Shown: one piece after another, positions 13,922-21,305 of the stretch
Layout of the letters: each line of letters starts with the position of its first letter
Numbering within the stretch: the stretch's first letter is position 1
Virus record (IMG/VR): IMGVR_UViG_3300044642_000360
Location: 1 to 22,789 of that record
DNA from: a virus
Length of the DNA stretch: 22,789 nt
Direction: 5' to 3' (one strand)
The notes under the pieces: model-generated
The model's database searches: none
What the model was told of the DNA's origin: nothing
Seen by the model: only the letters and a program-made list of their open reading frames with translations
Translations under genes and position numbers: made by a program

Positions 13922-15706
13922 ATGTCATATAAAAAGCGTTTTTCCAATCTTACTGGTCAATTAAGTCCTATCTCCGGGTATAATAATAATACCGGTGCAT
14001 GGAACGGACAAGCCGGTTTAAACACACAACCGACCGGTGGATATAATAATAACGAATTTGGTTACAAGAACTATCAAAGTCGTTTACCAGAAGTTTACAC
14101 TGGTCATCCAAATCGTATTGAACGTTATAATCAATATGAAATGATGGATGTAGATGCTGAAATTAATGCATGTTTAGATATTATTGCTGAGTTCAGTACA
14201 CAGAAAAATGACCAAAATAACACACCATTTGAAATTGAATTTCGTGACGAACCAACACCCCATGAAGTTGAATTGATTAAAAAGCAATTACAACAGTGGT
14301 GTAAGTTGAATGAATTAGACAGTAGAACATTTAAAATCTTCCGTAATACTATCAAGTATGGGGATCAAGTTTTTGTACGTGACCCTGAAAACTTCAAACT
14401 ATATTGGGTTGACATGACCAAAGTTAGCAAAGTTATTGTTAACGAAAGTGAAGGTAAATTACCGGAACAATATGTTATCAAAGACATTAATCCTAACTTA
14501 CAAAATTTAAGTATTGCTGAAAAAACAACTACAGACTTTGGAATGAACACTGCTACTGGCTTTGGTGGTACAGGCGGCGGTTTTGCTGGCGCCGGATATA
14601 CAGCACCAAGTACAAATGCAGGGACAACAGGTAGTCGTTTTAATTTAGGATTAAATGAAGCCGCAATTGATGCGAAACATGTTGTACATTTAAGTTTGAC
14701 AGAAGGTTTAGACCGTTATTGGCCTTTTGGACAAAGTATCTTAGAAAACGTTTTTAAAGTATACAAACAAAAAGAATTATTAGAAGATGCGATTCTTATC
14801 TATCGTATCAGTCGTGCTCCAGAACGCAGAGTTTTTAAAATTGACGTTGGTAACATGCCAAGTCATATGGCTATGGCATTTATTGACAGAGTTAAGAATG
14901 AGATTCACCAAAGACGTATTCCAAGTAGTCAAGGTGGACAATCAGTGTTAGATGCTACATACAATCCATTAAGTATTAACGAAGATTACTTCTTTCCTGT
15001 TACAGCAGATGGACGTGGTAGTGATGTCACTATGCTACAAGGTGGACAGAACTTGGGTGAGATTGATGACTTGCGTTATTTTAATAACAGACTAGCACGT
15101 GGATTGCGTGTTCCGAGTAGCTATTTACCAACAGGTCCAGAAGATAGTCCAACACCAATGAGTGACGGTCGTGTTGGTACTGCTATGATTCAAGAGTTTC
15201 GTTTCAATCAATATTGTGAACGTTTACAAAAGTATATTAGTCAAAAGCTAAATGATGAATTTAAGTTGTTCATGCGTTGGAGAGGATTTAATATTGACTC
15301 AAGTCTATTTGATATTAAATTCAACGCACCGCAAAACTTTGCAGCCTATCGTCAAAGTGAACTAGACACCGCACGTGTAACAGTATTTCAAGCAATGGAA
15401 CAATTTCCATATATTAGCAAGCGATTTGCAATGCAACGTTTCTTAGGCTTAACTGAAGAAGAAATTGAAGAAAACAGTCGTTTATGGTTTGAAGAACGTG
15501 AAGAACCAGAAGATAGTGAAGCACAAGGTGGTGACTTACGTAGTATTGGTATTAGTCAGGGTGACATGGAAACTGATAGTGAAGCTATAGATAATATGTC
15601 AGATGAAAATGCCGGAATGAATCAAGAACCAGCTGAGTTAGGTGCAGCCGTTGCACCGCCTCAAGGTACACCACCGGGCGCTTCAGCACCGCCTCCCCCA
15701 ATGTAA
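13922..15706 (+). CDS. 20: portal vertex protein gp20
   Basis: The 594-residue protein (T4 gp20 is 524) has the family core: YNQYEMMDVDAEINACLDII near 69-88, RNTIKYGDQVFVRD near 139-152, a stem/clip region with LYRYSR-like IYRISRAPERRVF near 292, and RLARGLRVPSSYLP near 390. Twelve copies form the portal through which DNA is packaged and where prohead assembly starts. Oddities are a Gly/Asn-rich N-terminus with a twice-used GYNNN motif, a Gly/Ala/Thr-rich insert at about 205-240, and a proline-rich tail. No ribosome site is seen. The stop touches the start codon of the methyltransferase. Confidence 0.92.
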   Translation: MSYKKRFSNLTGQLSPISGYNNNTGAWNGQAGLNTQPTGGYNNNEFGYKNYQSRLPEVYTGHPNRIERYNQYEMMDVDAEINACLDIIAEFSTQKNDQNNTPFEIEFRDEPTPHEVELIKKQLQQWCKLNELDSRTFKIFRNTIKYGDQVFVRDPENFKLYWVDMTKVSKVIVNESEGKLPEQYVIKDINPNLQNLSIAEKTTTDFGMNTATGFGGTGGGFAGAGYTAPSTNAGTTGSRFNLGLNEAAIDAKHVVHLSLTEGLDRYWPFGQSILENVFKVYKQKELLEDAILIYRISRAPERRVFKIDVGNMPSHMAMAFIDRVKNEIHQRRIPSSQGGQSVLDATYNPLSINEDYFFPVTADGRGSDVTMLQGGQNLGEIDDLRYFNNRLARGLRVPSSYLPTGPEDSPTPMSDGRVGTAMIQEFRFNQYCERLQKYISQKLNDEFKLFMRWRGFNIDSSLFDIKFNAPQNFAAYRQSELDTARVTVFQAMEQFPYISKRFAMQRFLGLTEEEIEENSRLWFEEREEPEDSEAQGGDLRSIGISQGDMETDSEAIDNMSDENAGMNQEPAELGAAVAPPQGTPPGASAPPPPM

Positions 15707-16291
15707 ATGCATACTACCGCAATGCAAAGTGGTAAAGAGTTCTTTACTACATATTATAATTCATTCTCTGATAGAGTTAAAGTGGTTGAAATTGGGTCAC
15801 AGAATGTTAACGGTAGCTTAAAAGAAGCATGTCCTGTTGAAGCAGAATATGTGGGATTGGATTTTCAAAAAGCAAACGGTGTAGATATTGTATTAACAGA
15901 TGCATATTCTTTTCCGTTAGAAAATAATTCTGTAGATATAATTGTATCAAGTAGTTGTTTTGAACACAGTGAATTGTTTTGGTTATCATATTTAGAAATT
16001 ATGAGAATATTAAAACCAAAAGGATTGTTTTACTTATGTGCTCCTACTGTAGGGGCAGTACATAAATACCCAGTTGATTGCTGGAGATTTTATCCAGATG
16101 CAGGTAAAGCATTAATTACCTGGGGTAAAAGAAACAATATCAATAATATCCTTTTAGAATCGTATGTTCAACAAGGTGGAGGTTGGGATGATTTTGTTGC
16201 AGTTTTTCTTAAAGACGAGACTTATAGCGACCAATTCCTACAACGTATTGTAGATACTAAGTCCAATATTGGACATAAATATAAAAAATAA
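15707..16291 (+). CDS. class I SAM-dependent methyltransferase
   Basis: The 194-residue protein has motif I VVEIGSQNVNG at 26-36, an acidic residue at the end of strand 2 (GLD, Asp52), LTDAYSFP at 63-70, the DIIVSSSCFEH segment at 77-87 and EIMRILKPKGLF typical of Methyltransferase-11 proteins. The acceptor cannot be read from the sequence; sugars, nucleotides or small molecules are all possible. Nothing suggests a DNA methylase (no DPPY/NPPY motif). The ATG follows the portal stop with no gap and no Shine-Dalgarno sequence, and an alternative ATG lies five codons later. T4 has no methyltransferase between gene 20 and the core genes, so this is inserted cargo. Confidence 0.75.
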   Translation: MHTTAMQSGKEFFTTYYNSFSDRVKVVEIGSQNVNGSLKEACPVEAEYVGLDFQKANGVDIVLTDAYSFPLENNSVDIIVSSSCFEHSELFWLSYLEIMRILKPKGLFYLCAPTVGAVHKYPVDCWRFYPDAGKALITWGKRNNINNILLESYVQQGGGWDDFVAVFLKDETYSDQFLQRIVDTKSNIGHKYKK

Positions 16292-16297
16292 TAAATA
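16274..16297 (+). promoter_or_regulatory. two tandem late-type boxes before the 74-aa gene
   Basis: CATAAATA (16274-16281, in the last codons of the methyltransferase) and AATAAATA (16290-16297) precede the ATG at 16303. The first would leave a leader of about 15 bases. The second would start transcription at the start codon. The AT-rich context makes chance matches possible. Confidence 0.4.
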
Positions 16298-16302
16298 GTT
16301 AT

Positions 16303-16527
16303 ATGAAACTTTTTGAAATGTATGACGCCCCGATTCAAGGTTACCAAGATCCTGGCCAGGACCAGAGTAAATGGAAATGGGGTGAAACTAGAAAAACAAA
16401 ATTAACATTAAGACAGGTACGTAAATTACGTAAGATGCTTGATGTGCGTAATTTTGAAAAAGCAAAAAATCTTAAAAAAGTTCGTAAACAATATACTCCT
16501 ATAGCACCAGAAACACCTGGTTTATAA
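16303..16527 (+). CDS. small basic protein between portal and core genes
   Basis: This 74-residue, strongly basic protein has an N-terminal MKLFEMYDAP segment, a Trp-containing turn (SKWKWGE near 29-35), and a Lys/Arg-rich helix from 36 to 65 (KLTLRQVRKLRKMLDVRNFE). It sits where T4 has the small prohead core genes 67 and 68, but I see no clear sequence link to either. Its charge complements that of the very acidic protein encoded next, so binding to that protein or to DNA is conceivable. No ribosome site is visible. Confidence 0.6.
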   Translation: MKLFEMYDAPIQGYQDPGQDQSKWKWGETRKTKLTLRQVRKLRKMLDVRNFEKAKNLKKVRKQYTPIAPETPGL

Positions 16528-16596
16528 TCAATTTTGGTATATCTTTGCTAAAAACGCAAAAAATACTATCTTATTGTGCTGTTTTGGCACATACTC

Positions 16597-16604
16597 TATA
16601 AATA
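16597..16604 (+). promoter_or_regulatory. late promoter box TATAAATA for the core-protease-scaffold-capsid operon
   Basis: This is an exact copy of the T4 late consensus TATAAATA. It lies 37 bases before the ATG of the acidic core protein, in a 114-bp gap that also holds a small TGTGC/GCACA hairpin (16575-16591). The predicted start near 16610 leaves a leader with a strong AGGAGAA ribosome site. No further promoter is obvious before gp21, gp22 or gp23, so this box probably serves all of them. Confidence 0.8.
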
Positions 16605-16641
16605 ATTCTACACAAGCCATTTAACTCAGGAGAACCACATA

Positions 16642-17472
16642 ATGGATAACAAAAAATTTGAAAAACTGATTGACTTAATTATCAATGAGAACGAGGATCA
16701 AGCCCGTGCATTATTTCACGATATCGTAGTTGAGAAAAGCCGCGAAATCTATGAATCAATGATGGACGAAGAAATGACAGACAGCCCAGTTGAAGGTTTA
16801 CTAGATGAAATCTCTGCTGAAGAACAAGGCATGACCGAAGAAGAAGATGAATTTGCTGACATTGAAATGGATGACGGCGAAGGTGATATGGAAGTCGACC
16901 TAGACAGTGATGAAATGGGCGGCGAAGAAGAAGGTGATTTAGAAGACCGCGTAGTTGATTTAGAAGATAAACTAGACGAGTTGATGGCTGAATTCGAAGA
17001 ACTCATGGGCAAAGAAGGCAGTGAAGAATATGACGACATGAACGGTGACGACATGGGCGATGAGATGATGGAAGCCAAAGAAGAAGATGACTTAGAAGAA
17101 TCCGAAGAATCTGAAGAAGAAGATACTCTTGAAGAATCTACAAATCTAATCGCAGTTAAAAATCCAGTACACGGTGACAATGGCCAAAATGCTAAGTCTA
17201 TCGTAAGCGGCGGTTCTAAAGTATCTGCTAACGGTGCAAAAGCTGTTAACTTCACAACAGGTGACGGCGGCAAAGGTGGTACACAAGGTGGTGTATTGAA
17301 CCCAGCTACTAAAGACCTAAAAGGCGCAGGACAATTTAAAAATGCTCCAGGTAAAAACAACTTCTCTGAAAAAGGTGAAGCTGCACCAAAACCAACACAT
17401 GGTGATAATGGTAGCAATGCAAAATCAATCACTAGTGAGTCACGCAAGATCACTAAGAAAATTGTTAAGTAA
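16642..17472 (+). CDS. acidic prohead core protein, gp67-like by position
   Basis: The 276-residue protein starts with a helix (KFEKLIDLIINENEDQARAL) and EKSREIYESMMDEE, followed by a very acidic stretch at 41-165. The Gly/Asn/Lys-rich second half contains the motif HGDNGxNAKSI twice (177-187 and 253-263) and ends in a basic tail. In T4, the acidic gp67 is a prohead core component cut by gp21 into internal peptides. Several LxE sites here (for example LEE before Ser154 and Ser166) fit the gp21 cleavage rule. Position, acidity and first place in a strong late operon support the role, but sequence identity to gp67 is not clear. It has a strong Shine-Dalgarno sequence. Confidence 0.65.
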   Translation: MDNKKFEKLIDLIINENEDQARALFHDIVVEKSREIYESMMDEEMTDSPVEGLLDEISAEEQGMTEEEDEFADIEMDDGEGDMEVDLDSDEMGGEEEGDLEDRVVDLEDKLDELMAEFEELMGKEGSEEYDDMNGDDMGDEMMEAKEEDDLEESEESEEEDTLEESTNLIAVKNPVHGDNGQNAKSIVSGGSKVSANGAKAVNFTTGDGGKGGTQGGVLNPATKDLKGAGQFKNAPGKNNFSEKGEAAPKPTHGDNGSNAKSITSESRKITKKIVK

Positions 17473-17487
17473 AGAATACCTAAGATA

Positions 17488-18123
17488 ATGGCTTTGTATC
17501 TTAAAGAACACCTAACTTTCGACCGTGCTAGCATGGTTGTAGAAAGCTCTGGTGAAGGTAGTTTGAAGAGCCTTTATATGAAAGGCATCTTCATTCAGGG
17601 TGGGGTAAAAAACGCAAATGAGCGAGTTTACCCCGTATCTGAAATTGAAAACGCCGTAGAAACTTTAAACAAACAAATATCAGAAGGTTATTCTGTATTA
17701 GGTGAGGTAGATCACCCGGATGATTTAAAAATCAATTTAGACCGTGTATCACATATGATTAGTAGTATGTGGATGGATGGTGCAAATGGATTTGGCAAAT
17801 TAAAAATTTTACCTACTCCAATGGGACAGTTAGTATCTACTATGTTGGAAAGTGGAGTGAAATTAGGAGTTTCAAGCAGAGGCAGCGGTAACGTTGACGA
17901 TGTTAATGGAAAGGTTAGTGACTTTGAAATAGTCACTGTGGATATTGTCGCACAGCCAAGTGCACCTAATGCATACCCTAAAGCAATCTATGAAGGCATG
18001 ATGAATATGAAGCATGGACATAGAATGTTGGATATTGCAAAAGATGCACAGAACGACAGTAAAGTTCAGAGATACCTACGTGAGGAAGTAACACGCCTCA
18101 TCAAGGACCTCAAAATTAAATAA
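17488..18123 (+). CDS. 21: prohead core protease gp21
   Basis: The 211-residue protein (T4 gp21 is 212) has the phage prohead protease pattern: GIFIQGGVKNANERVYP at 33-49, GEVDHPDD with catalytic His76, and GVSSRGSG at 127-134 with the candidate nucleophile Ser130 (possibly Ser129), followed by DFEIVTVDIVAQPSAP at 145-160. The enzyme sits in the prohead core and cuts scaffold, core proteins and capsid subunits after LxE or IxE. It follows the acidic core gene by 15 bases and precedes gp22 by 12 bases. Confidence 0.92.
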   Translation: MALYLKEHLTFDRASMVVESSGEGSLKSLYMKGIFIQGGVKNANERVYPVSEIENAVETLNKQISEGYSVLGEVDHPDDLKINLDRVSHMISSMWMDGANGFGKLKILPTPMGQLVSTMLESGVKLGVSSRGSGNVDDVNGKVSDFEIVTVDIVAQPSAPNAYPKAIYEGMMNMKHGHRMLDIAKDAQNDSKVQRYLREEVTRLIKDLKIK

Positions 18124-18135
18124 GGGGAATACAGC

Positions 18136-19233
18136 ATGTTAGATGCTATCAAACCATTACTTGAATCTGGAATTATTAATGAAGAAACTAGCCAAGCTAT
18201 AAACGAGGCATGGGAATCTAAATTAAATGAAGCCAAAGAACAAGTACGTGCAGAACTCCGAGAGGAATTTGCACAACGTTATGAACATGACAAAGACATA
18301 ATGGTTGAAGCCCTTGATAAAATGGTAACAGAAAGTTTGTCAACAGAGATTGAAGAATTTAATCTTGAAAGACAAGCAATGAACGAAGACCGCGTAAATG
18401 CAAAACGTAAGCTACATGAAAATGCAGCCAAGTTCAATAACTTCATGGTTGAAAAACTAAGTGAAGAAATTAAAGAACTACGTAATGAACGCAAATTACA
18501 ATTAGAAAGTCAAGAAAAGTTAGAACAATTTATTGTTCATGCTCTTTCACGTGAAATTAAAGAATTCGCACAAGACAAACAAGCTGTAGTTGAAGCAAAG
18601 GTCAAGTTAGTTGCAGAAGGTAAGAAACAACTAGAAGCACTAAAACAACGTTTTGTTGTTGAATCTGCTTCAAGAATGAATCAAACCGTTACTAAACATC
18701 TAAAGGGTGAAATAAGCCAATTAAAAGAAGATATTAAGATCGCACGTGAAAACGATTTTGGTCGCCGTATCTTTGAATCTTTTGCAAGTGAATATTCTGG
18801 TACTTATCTAAATGATAAGGCTGAAACTCGCAAGTTGATAACTCAACTAAATTCAAAAGATGAACAATTAGCTGAGTCTATTAAAACAATCAGCAACGCT
18901 AAGAAGTTGATTGAATCAAAAGAACGTGAAGTTCGTATTATTAAAGAATCTAATGTCCGTCAAAAGACAATGGAAGAATTGCTTGGAACTCTTAATGAGG
19001 AAAAAGCATCAATAATGCGTGATTTACTAGAAAGCGTCCAAACACCTCGTCTACAGGTCGCTTTCGATAAGTATCTACCAGCAGTACTTAACAATATCAA
19101 TGAAAAGAAAGAGAATAAAAAACCCGTTCTTTCAGAAGGTAAAGAAGTTACTGGAGATAAAGCTGCCATTAAACAAGTTGAAGTTGAGCCACGTGATAAC
19201 GTAATCGACATAAGACGTTTGGCAGGGCTTTAA
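18136..19233 (+). CDS. 22: prohead core scaffold protein gp22
   Basis: The 365-residue, almost wholly helical and highly charged protein has the N-terminal pattern MLDAIKPLLESGIINEETSQ of marine gp22 proteins. A long coiled coil covers about 25-310, and a more ordered C-terminal part includes VQTPRLQVAFDKYLPAVLN. T4 gp22 is 269 residues, so this one is about 100 longer, mostly in the coiled coil. It forms the bulk of the scaffold on which gp23 assembles and is then degraded by gp21. LLE before Ser11 and LSE before Gly near the C-terminus fit gp21 sites. A GGGGA ribosome site precedes the ATG. Confidence 0.88.
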   Translation: MLDAIKPLLESGIINEETSQAINEAWESKLNEAKEQVRAELREEFAQRYEHDKDIMVEALDKMVTESLSTEIEEFNLERQAMNEDRVNAKRKLHENAAKFNNFMVEKLSEEIKELRNERKLQLESQEKLEQFIVHALSREIKEFAQDKQAVVEAKVKLVAEGKKQLEALKQRFVVESASRMNQTVTKHLKGEISQLKEDIKIARENDFGRRIFESFASEYSGTYLNDKAETRKLITQLNSKDEQLAESIKTISNAKKLIESKEREVRIIKESNVRQKTMEELLGTLNEEKASIMRDLLESVQTPRLQVAFDKYLPAVLNNINEKKENKKPVLSEGKEVTGDKAAIKQVEVEPRDNVIDIRRLAGL

Positions 19234-19263
19234 TTAAAAAAGACATATTAGGAGAATATAAAA

Positions 19264-20466
19264 ATGTCACAAGTTCTATTAGAAAGCCGTTGGGACGAGA
19301 CCAAAGAAGCCCTACTTGAAGGTCTTAAAGGTACTCGCCGCTCAACAATGCAAGTTATTCTTGAAAATACTCGCAAACAATTACTATCTGAATCTTCAGC
19401 TGGTACAACAACAGCAGGTAACATCGCTACATTAAACCGTGTGATTCTACCAGTTATCCGTCGTGTCATGCCAACAGTTATCGCTAACGAGTTGGTTGGT
19501 GTTCAGCCAATGACAGGACCAGTTGGTCAAATTCACACTCTACGTGTTCGTTATGCTCAGTCTTTAACAGACAACAGCGCGGCAGGCACAAGTGTAACAG
19601 CTGGTGAAGAAGCATTGAGTCCATTCAAAATTGCTCAAGCATATTCACGTACACCAGGTGGTGCTTCTAACCCAACAGTTACTAGCTACACTGGCGCAGA
19701 CACAGCAAGTTTAGAAGGCAATGGTGGTCGTCAGATCTCCGTTCAAATTCTACGTCAAGCTGTTGAAGCTAAGTCACGTAAATTGCAAGCACGTTGGACA
19801 TTTGAGGCAGCACAAGATGCACAGTCTCAACATGGTATTGATGTAGAAGCAGAAATCATGGCAGCTTTAGCACAAGAAATTACTGCTGAAATTGACCAAG
19901 AAATTCTATTGTCATTAAGCACATTAGCTACAACTGAATTCACATTCAACCAAGCTACTGTATCTGGTACAGCTACATTCGTTGGTGACGAACATGCCGC
20001 ATTGGCAGTTCTTATCAATCGTGTTGCTAACTTGATTGCTCAACGCACACGTCGTGGTGCAGGTAACTGGGCAGTTGTTTCACCAGCTGCATTGACAGTT
20101 CTACAGTCTGCAACAACAAGTGCATTCGCACGTACAACAGAAGGTACATTTGAAGCACCTACAAACACTAAGTTTGTTGGTACATTGAATGGTGCTATGC
20201 GTGTATTCGTTAACACATACGCCGCAGATGATGCAGCCGTATTAGTCGGATACAAAGGTTCTAGTGAAACAGATGCAGCCGCATTCTACTGCCCATACAT
20301 CCCATTGATGTCAAGTGGTGTTGTTCTAGATCCATCAACTTTCGAACCAGTCGTATCATTTATGACACGTTATGGTTACATTGAGTTGACAAACACAGCA
20401 AGTAGTTTCGGTAATGCCGCTGACTACTTAGGTGAAATTGCGGTCAGCAATTTAACATTCCAATAA
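19264..20466 (+). CDS. 23: major capsid protein gp23
   Basis: The 400-residue protein (T4 gp23 is 521) has the gp23 pattern: NRVILPVIRRVMPTVIANEL at 57-76, GVQPMTGPVGQIHTLRVRY from 78, KSRKLQARWTFEAAQDAQ near 172-189 and AEIMAALAQEITAEIDQEIL near 196-215. It forms the head shell as hexamers. A gp21 processing site LSE before Ser44 (residues 41-44) would remove the N-terminal 43 residues. The lower length suggests loss of surface insertions relative to T4. It has a clear Shine-Dalgarno sequence (TTAGGAGAA) and is followed by an intrinsic terminator. Third positions are richer in C than in neighbouring genes, as expected for a very highly expressed gene. Confidence 0.95.
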   Translation: MSQVLLESRWDETKEALLEGLKGTRRSTMQVILENTRKQLLSESSAGTTTAGNIATLNRVILPVIRRVMPTVIANELVGVQPMTGPVGQIHTLRVRYAQSLTDNSAAGTSVTAGEEALSPFKIAQAYSRTPGGASNPTVTSYTGADTASLEGNGGRQISVQILRQAVEAKSRKLQARWTFEAAQDAQSQHGIDVEAEIMAALAQEITAEIDQEILLSLSTLATTEFTFNQATVSGTATFVGDEHAALAVLINRVANLIAQRTRRGAGNWAVVSPAALTVLQSATTSAFARTTEGTFEAPTNTKFVGTLNGAMRVFVNTYAADDAAVLVGYKGSSETDAAAFYCPYIPLMSSGVVLDPSTFEPVVSFMTRYGYIELTNTASSFGNAADYLGEIAVSNLTFQ

Positions 20467-20506
20467 TCGGAATCAAACTTTTTACCCTCGGGATGGGAAG
20501 TTACTT

Positions 20507-20530
20507 AAAAGGCTCTTCGGAGCCTTTTTT
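20507..20530 (+). terminator. intrinsic terminator after gp23
   Basis: AAAAGGCTC pairs with GAGCCTTTT around a TTCG tetraloop and is followed by six Ts, 40 bases after the gp23 stop. It is the only textbook terminator in the window and separates the head operon from the fibre genes. Confidence 0.93.
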
Positions 20531-20562
20531 GTTGGACACGAAATCTCATATTGTCGAAAAAT

Positions 20563-20570
20563 GATAAATA
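20563..20570 (+). promoter_or_regulatory. late promoter box GATAAATA for the fibre-like genes
   Basis: GATAAATA lies 33 bases downstream of the terminator and 28 bases before the ATG at 20599, with a predicted start near 20577. The resulting leader includes GGGA as ribosome site. Confidence 0.65.
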
Positions 20571-20598
20571 AGAGATAAGATAATATTTGGGACCATAC

Positions 20599-21294
20599 AT
20601 GGCAGCAGATCCATTCAATTCAAAAGGCGGTTATACGATAGGTATACCTCCTATACCTATTTTAGATAGCAACGGAAATTTAACTGTACCAGAAGCAGTG
20701 ATAGGCAATGTAATTATTGAGGGTGATCAGGTTGTATCTGGAACTATAACTTCAAATTTGTTTATTGGTTCATTTCAAGGCAACATTGTAGGTAACTTTG
20801 TTGTTCCTGGATTAGATACATATGTCATTTTCAACGAAGATGGATTTGCAGGAGCAAGTCAAACTCTCACCTATAATTATGAAAATAATATTCTTACAGT
20901 ACAAGGTGATTTAATCACAGATACTATCACAGTTGGAACAGGTGTAAATGAGTTTTCTACTACAAGCGTAATGTTTGCGACAACCGTAAGTTCAGCACCA
21001 GAACAAGTGCTACACAGCATCCCTGCTAATACAATTTGTTCAGTTGATTACACTGTAATCGCAACTGATGCTATTGGGATGAACAGACAAACAAGTAAAT
21101 TGTTTGGTACTATATTGGGTACTGAAGTGGGATATTACGAATATGGATCTATCGATGTCCCTGAAATAGGACCCGGCGTTGGAGATTTTAAAATACTATA
21201 TGATGCAGGAACAAGTAGTGTCACTTTAGTTGTGACCCCGGTAACATCAAATTTAGTAGATTACAAAATTATGATAACAAGTTATAAAGAATAA
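20599..21294 (+). CDS. fibre-like structural protein with N-terminal module shared with the next gene
   Basis: I start this 231-residue protein at the ATG at 20599, which has GGGA at a good distance. An in-frame TTG at 20587 overlaps that ribosome site and is less likely. The N-terminal half is beta-rich: FNSKGGYTIGIPPIPIL, then IGSFQGNIVGNFVVPG and a FNEDGFAGAS segment. It parallels the start of the next gene step by step. The C-terminal part (about 120-231) is a different, beta-rich domain with no recognised family. An appendage or decoration role is inferred from the repeat style and the late promoter. Confidence 0.55.
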   Translation: MAADPFNSKGGYTIGIPPIPILDSNGNLTVPEAVIGNVIIEGDQVVSGTITSNLFIGSFQGNIVGNFVVPGLDTYVIFNEDGFAGASQTLTYNYENNILTVQGDLITDTITVGTGVNEFSTTSVMFATTVSSAPEQVLHSIPANTICSVDYTVIATDAIGMNRQTSKLFGTILGTEVGYYEYGSIDVPEIGPGVGDFKILYDAGTSSVTLVVTPVTSNLVDYKIMITSYKE

Positions 21295-21305
21295 GGAAAA
21301 ATAAA

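Noticed and set aside
16061-16068. CATAAATA inside the methyltransferase gene as a late promoter
   Set aside because: It lies in mid-gene with no start codon at a useful distance; in AT-rich DNA such 8-mers occur by chance.
16749-17534. Minus-strand 261-codon frame, rich in Ser and Pro
   Set aside because: It is the antisense shadow of the acidic core gene: Glu/Asp codons read backwards give Ser/Phe/Leu. It has no ribosome site, and the plus-strand gene has a late promoter and a strong Shine-Dalgarno sequence.
20587-20598. TTG start for the first fibre-like gene
   Set aside because: The TTG overlaps the GGGA ribosome site of the ATG at 20599, which has better spacing and a more typical N-terminus.
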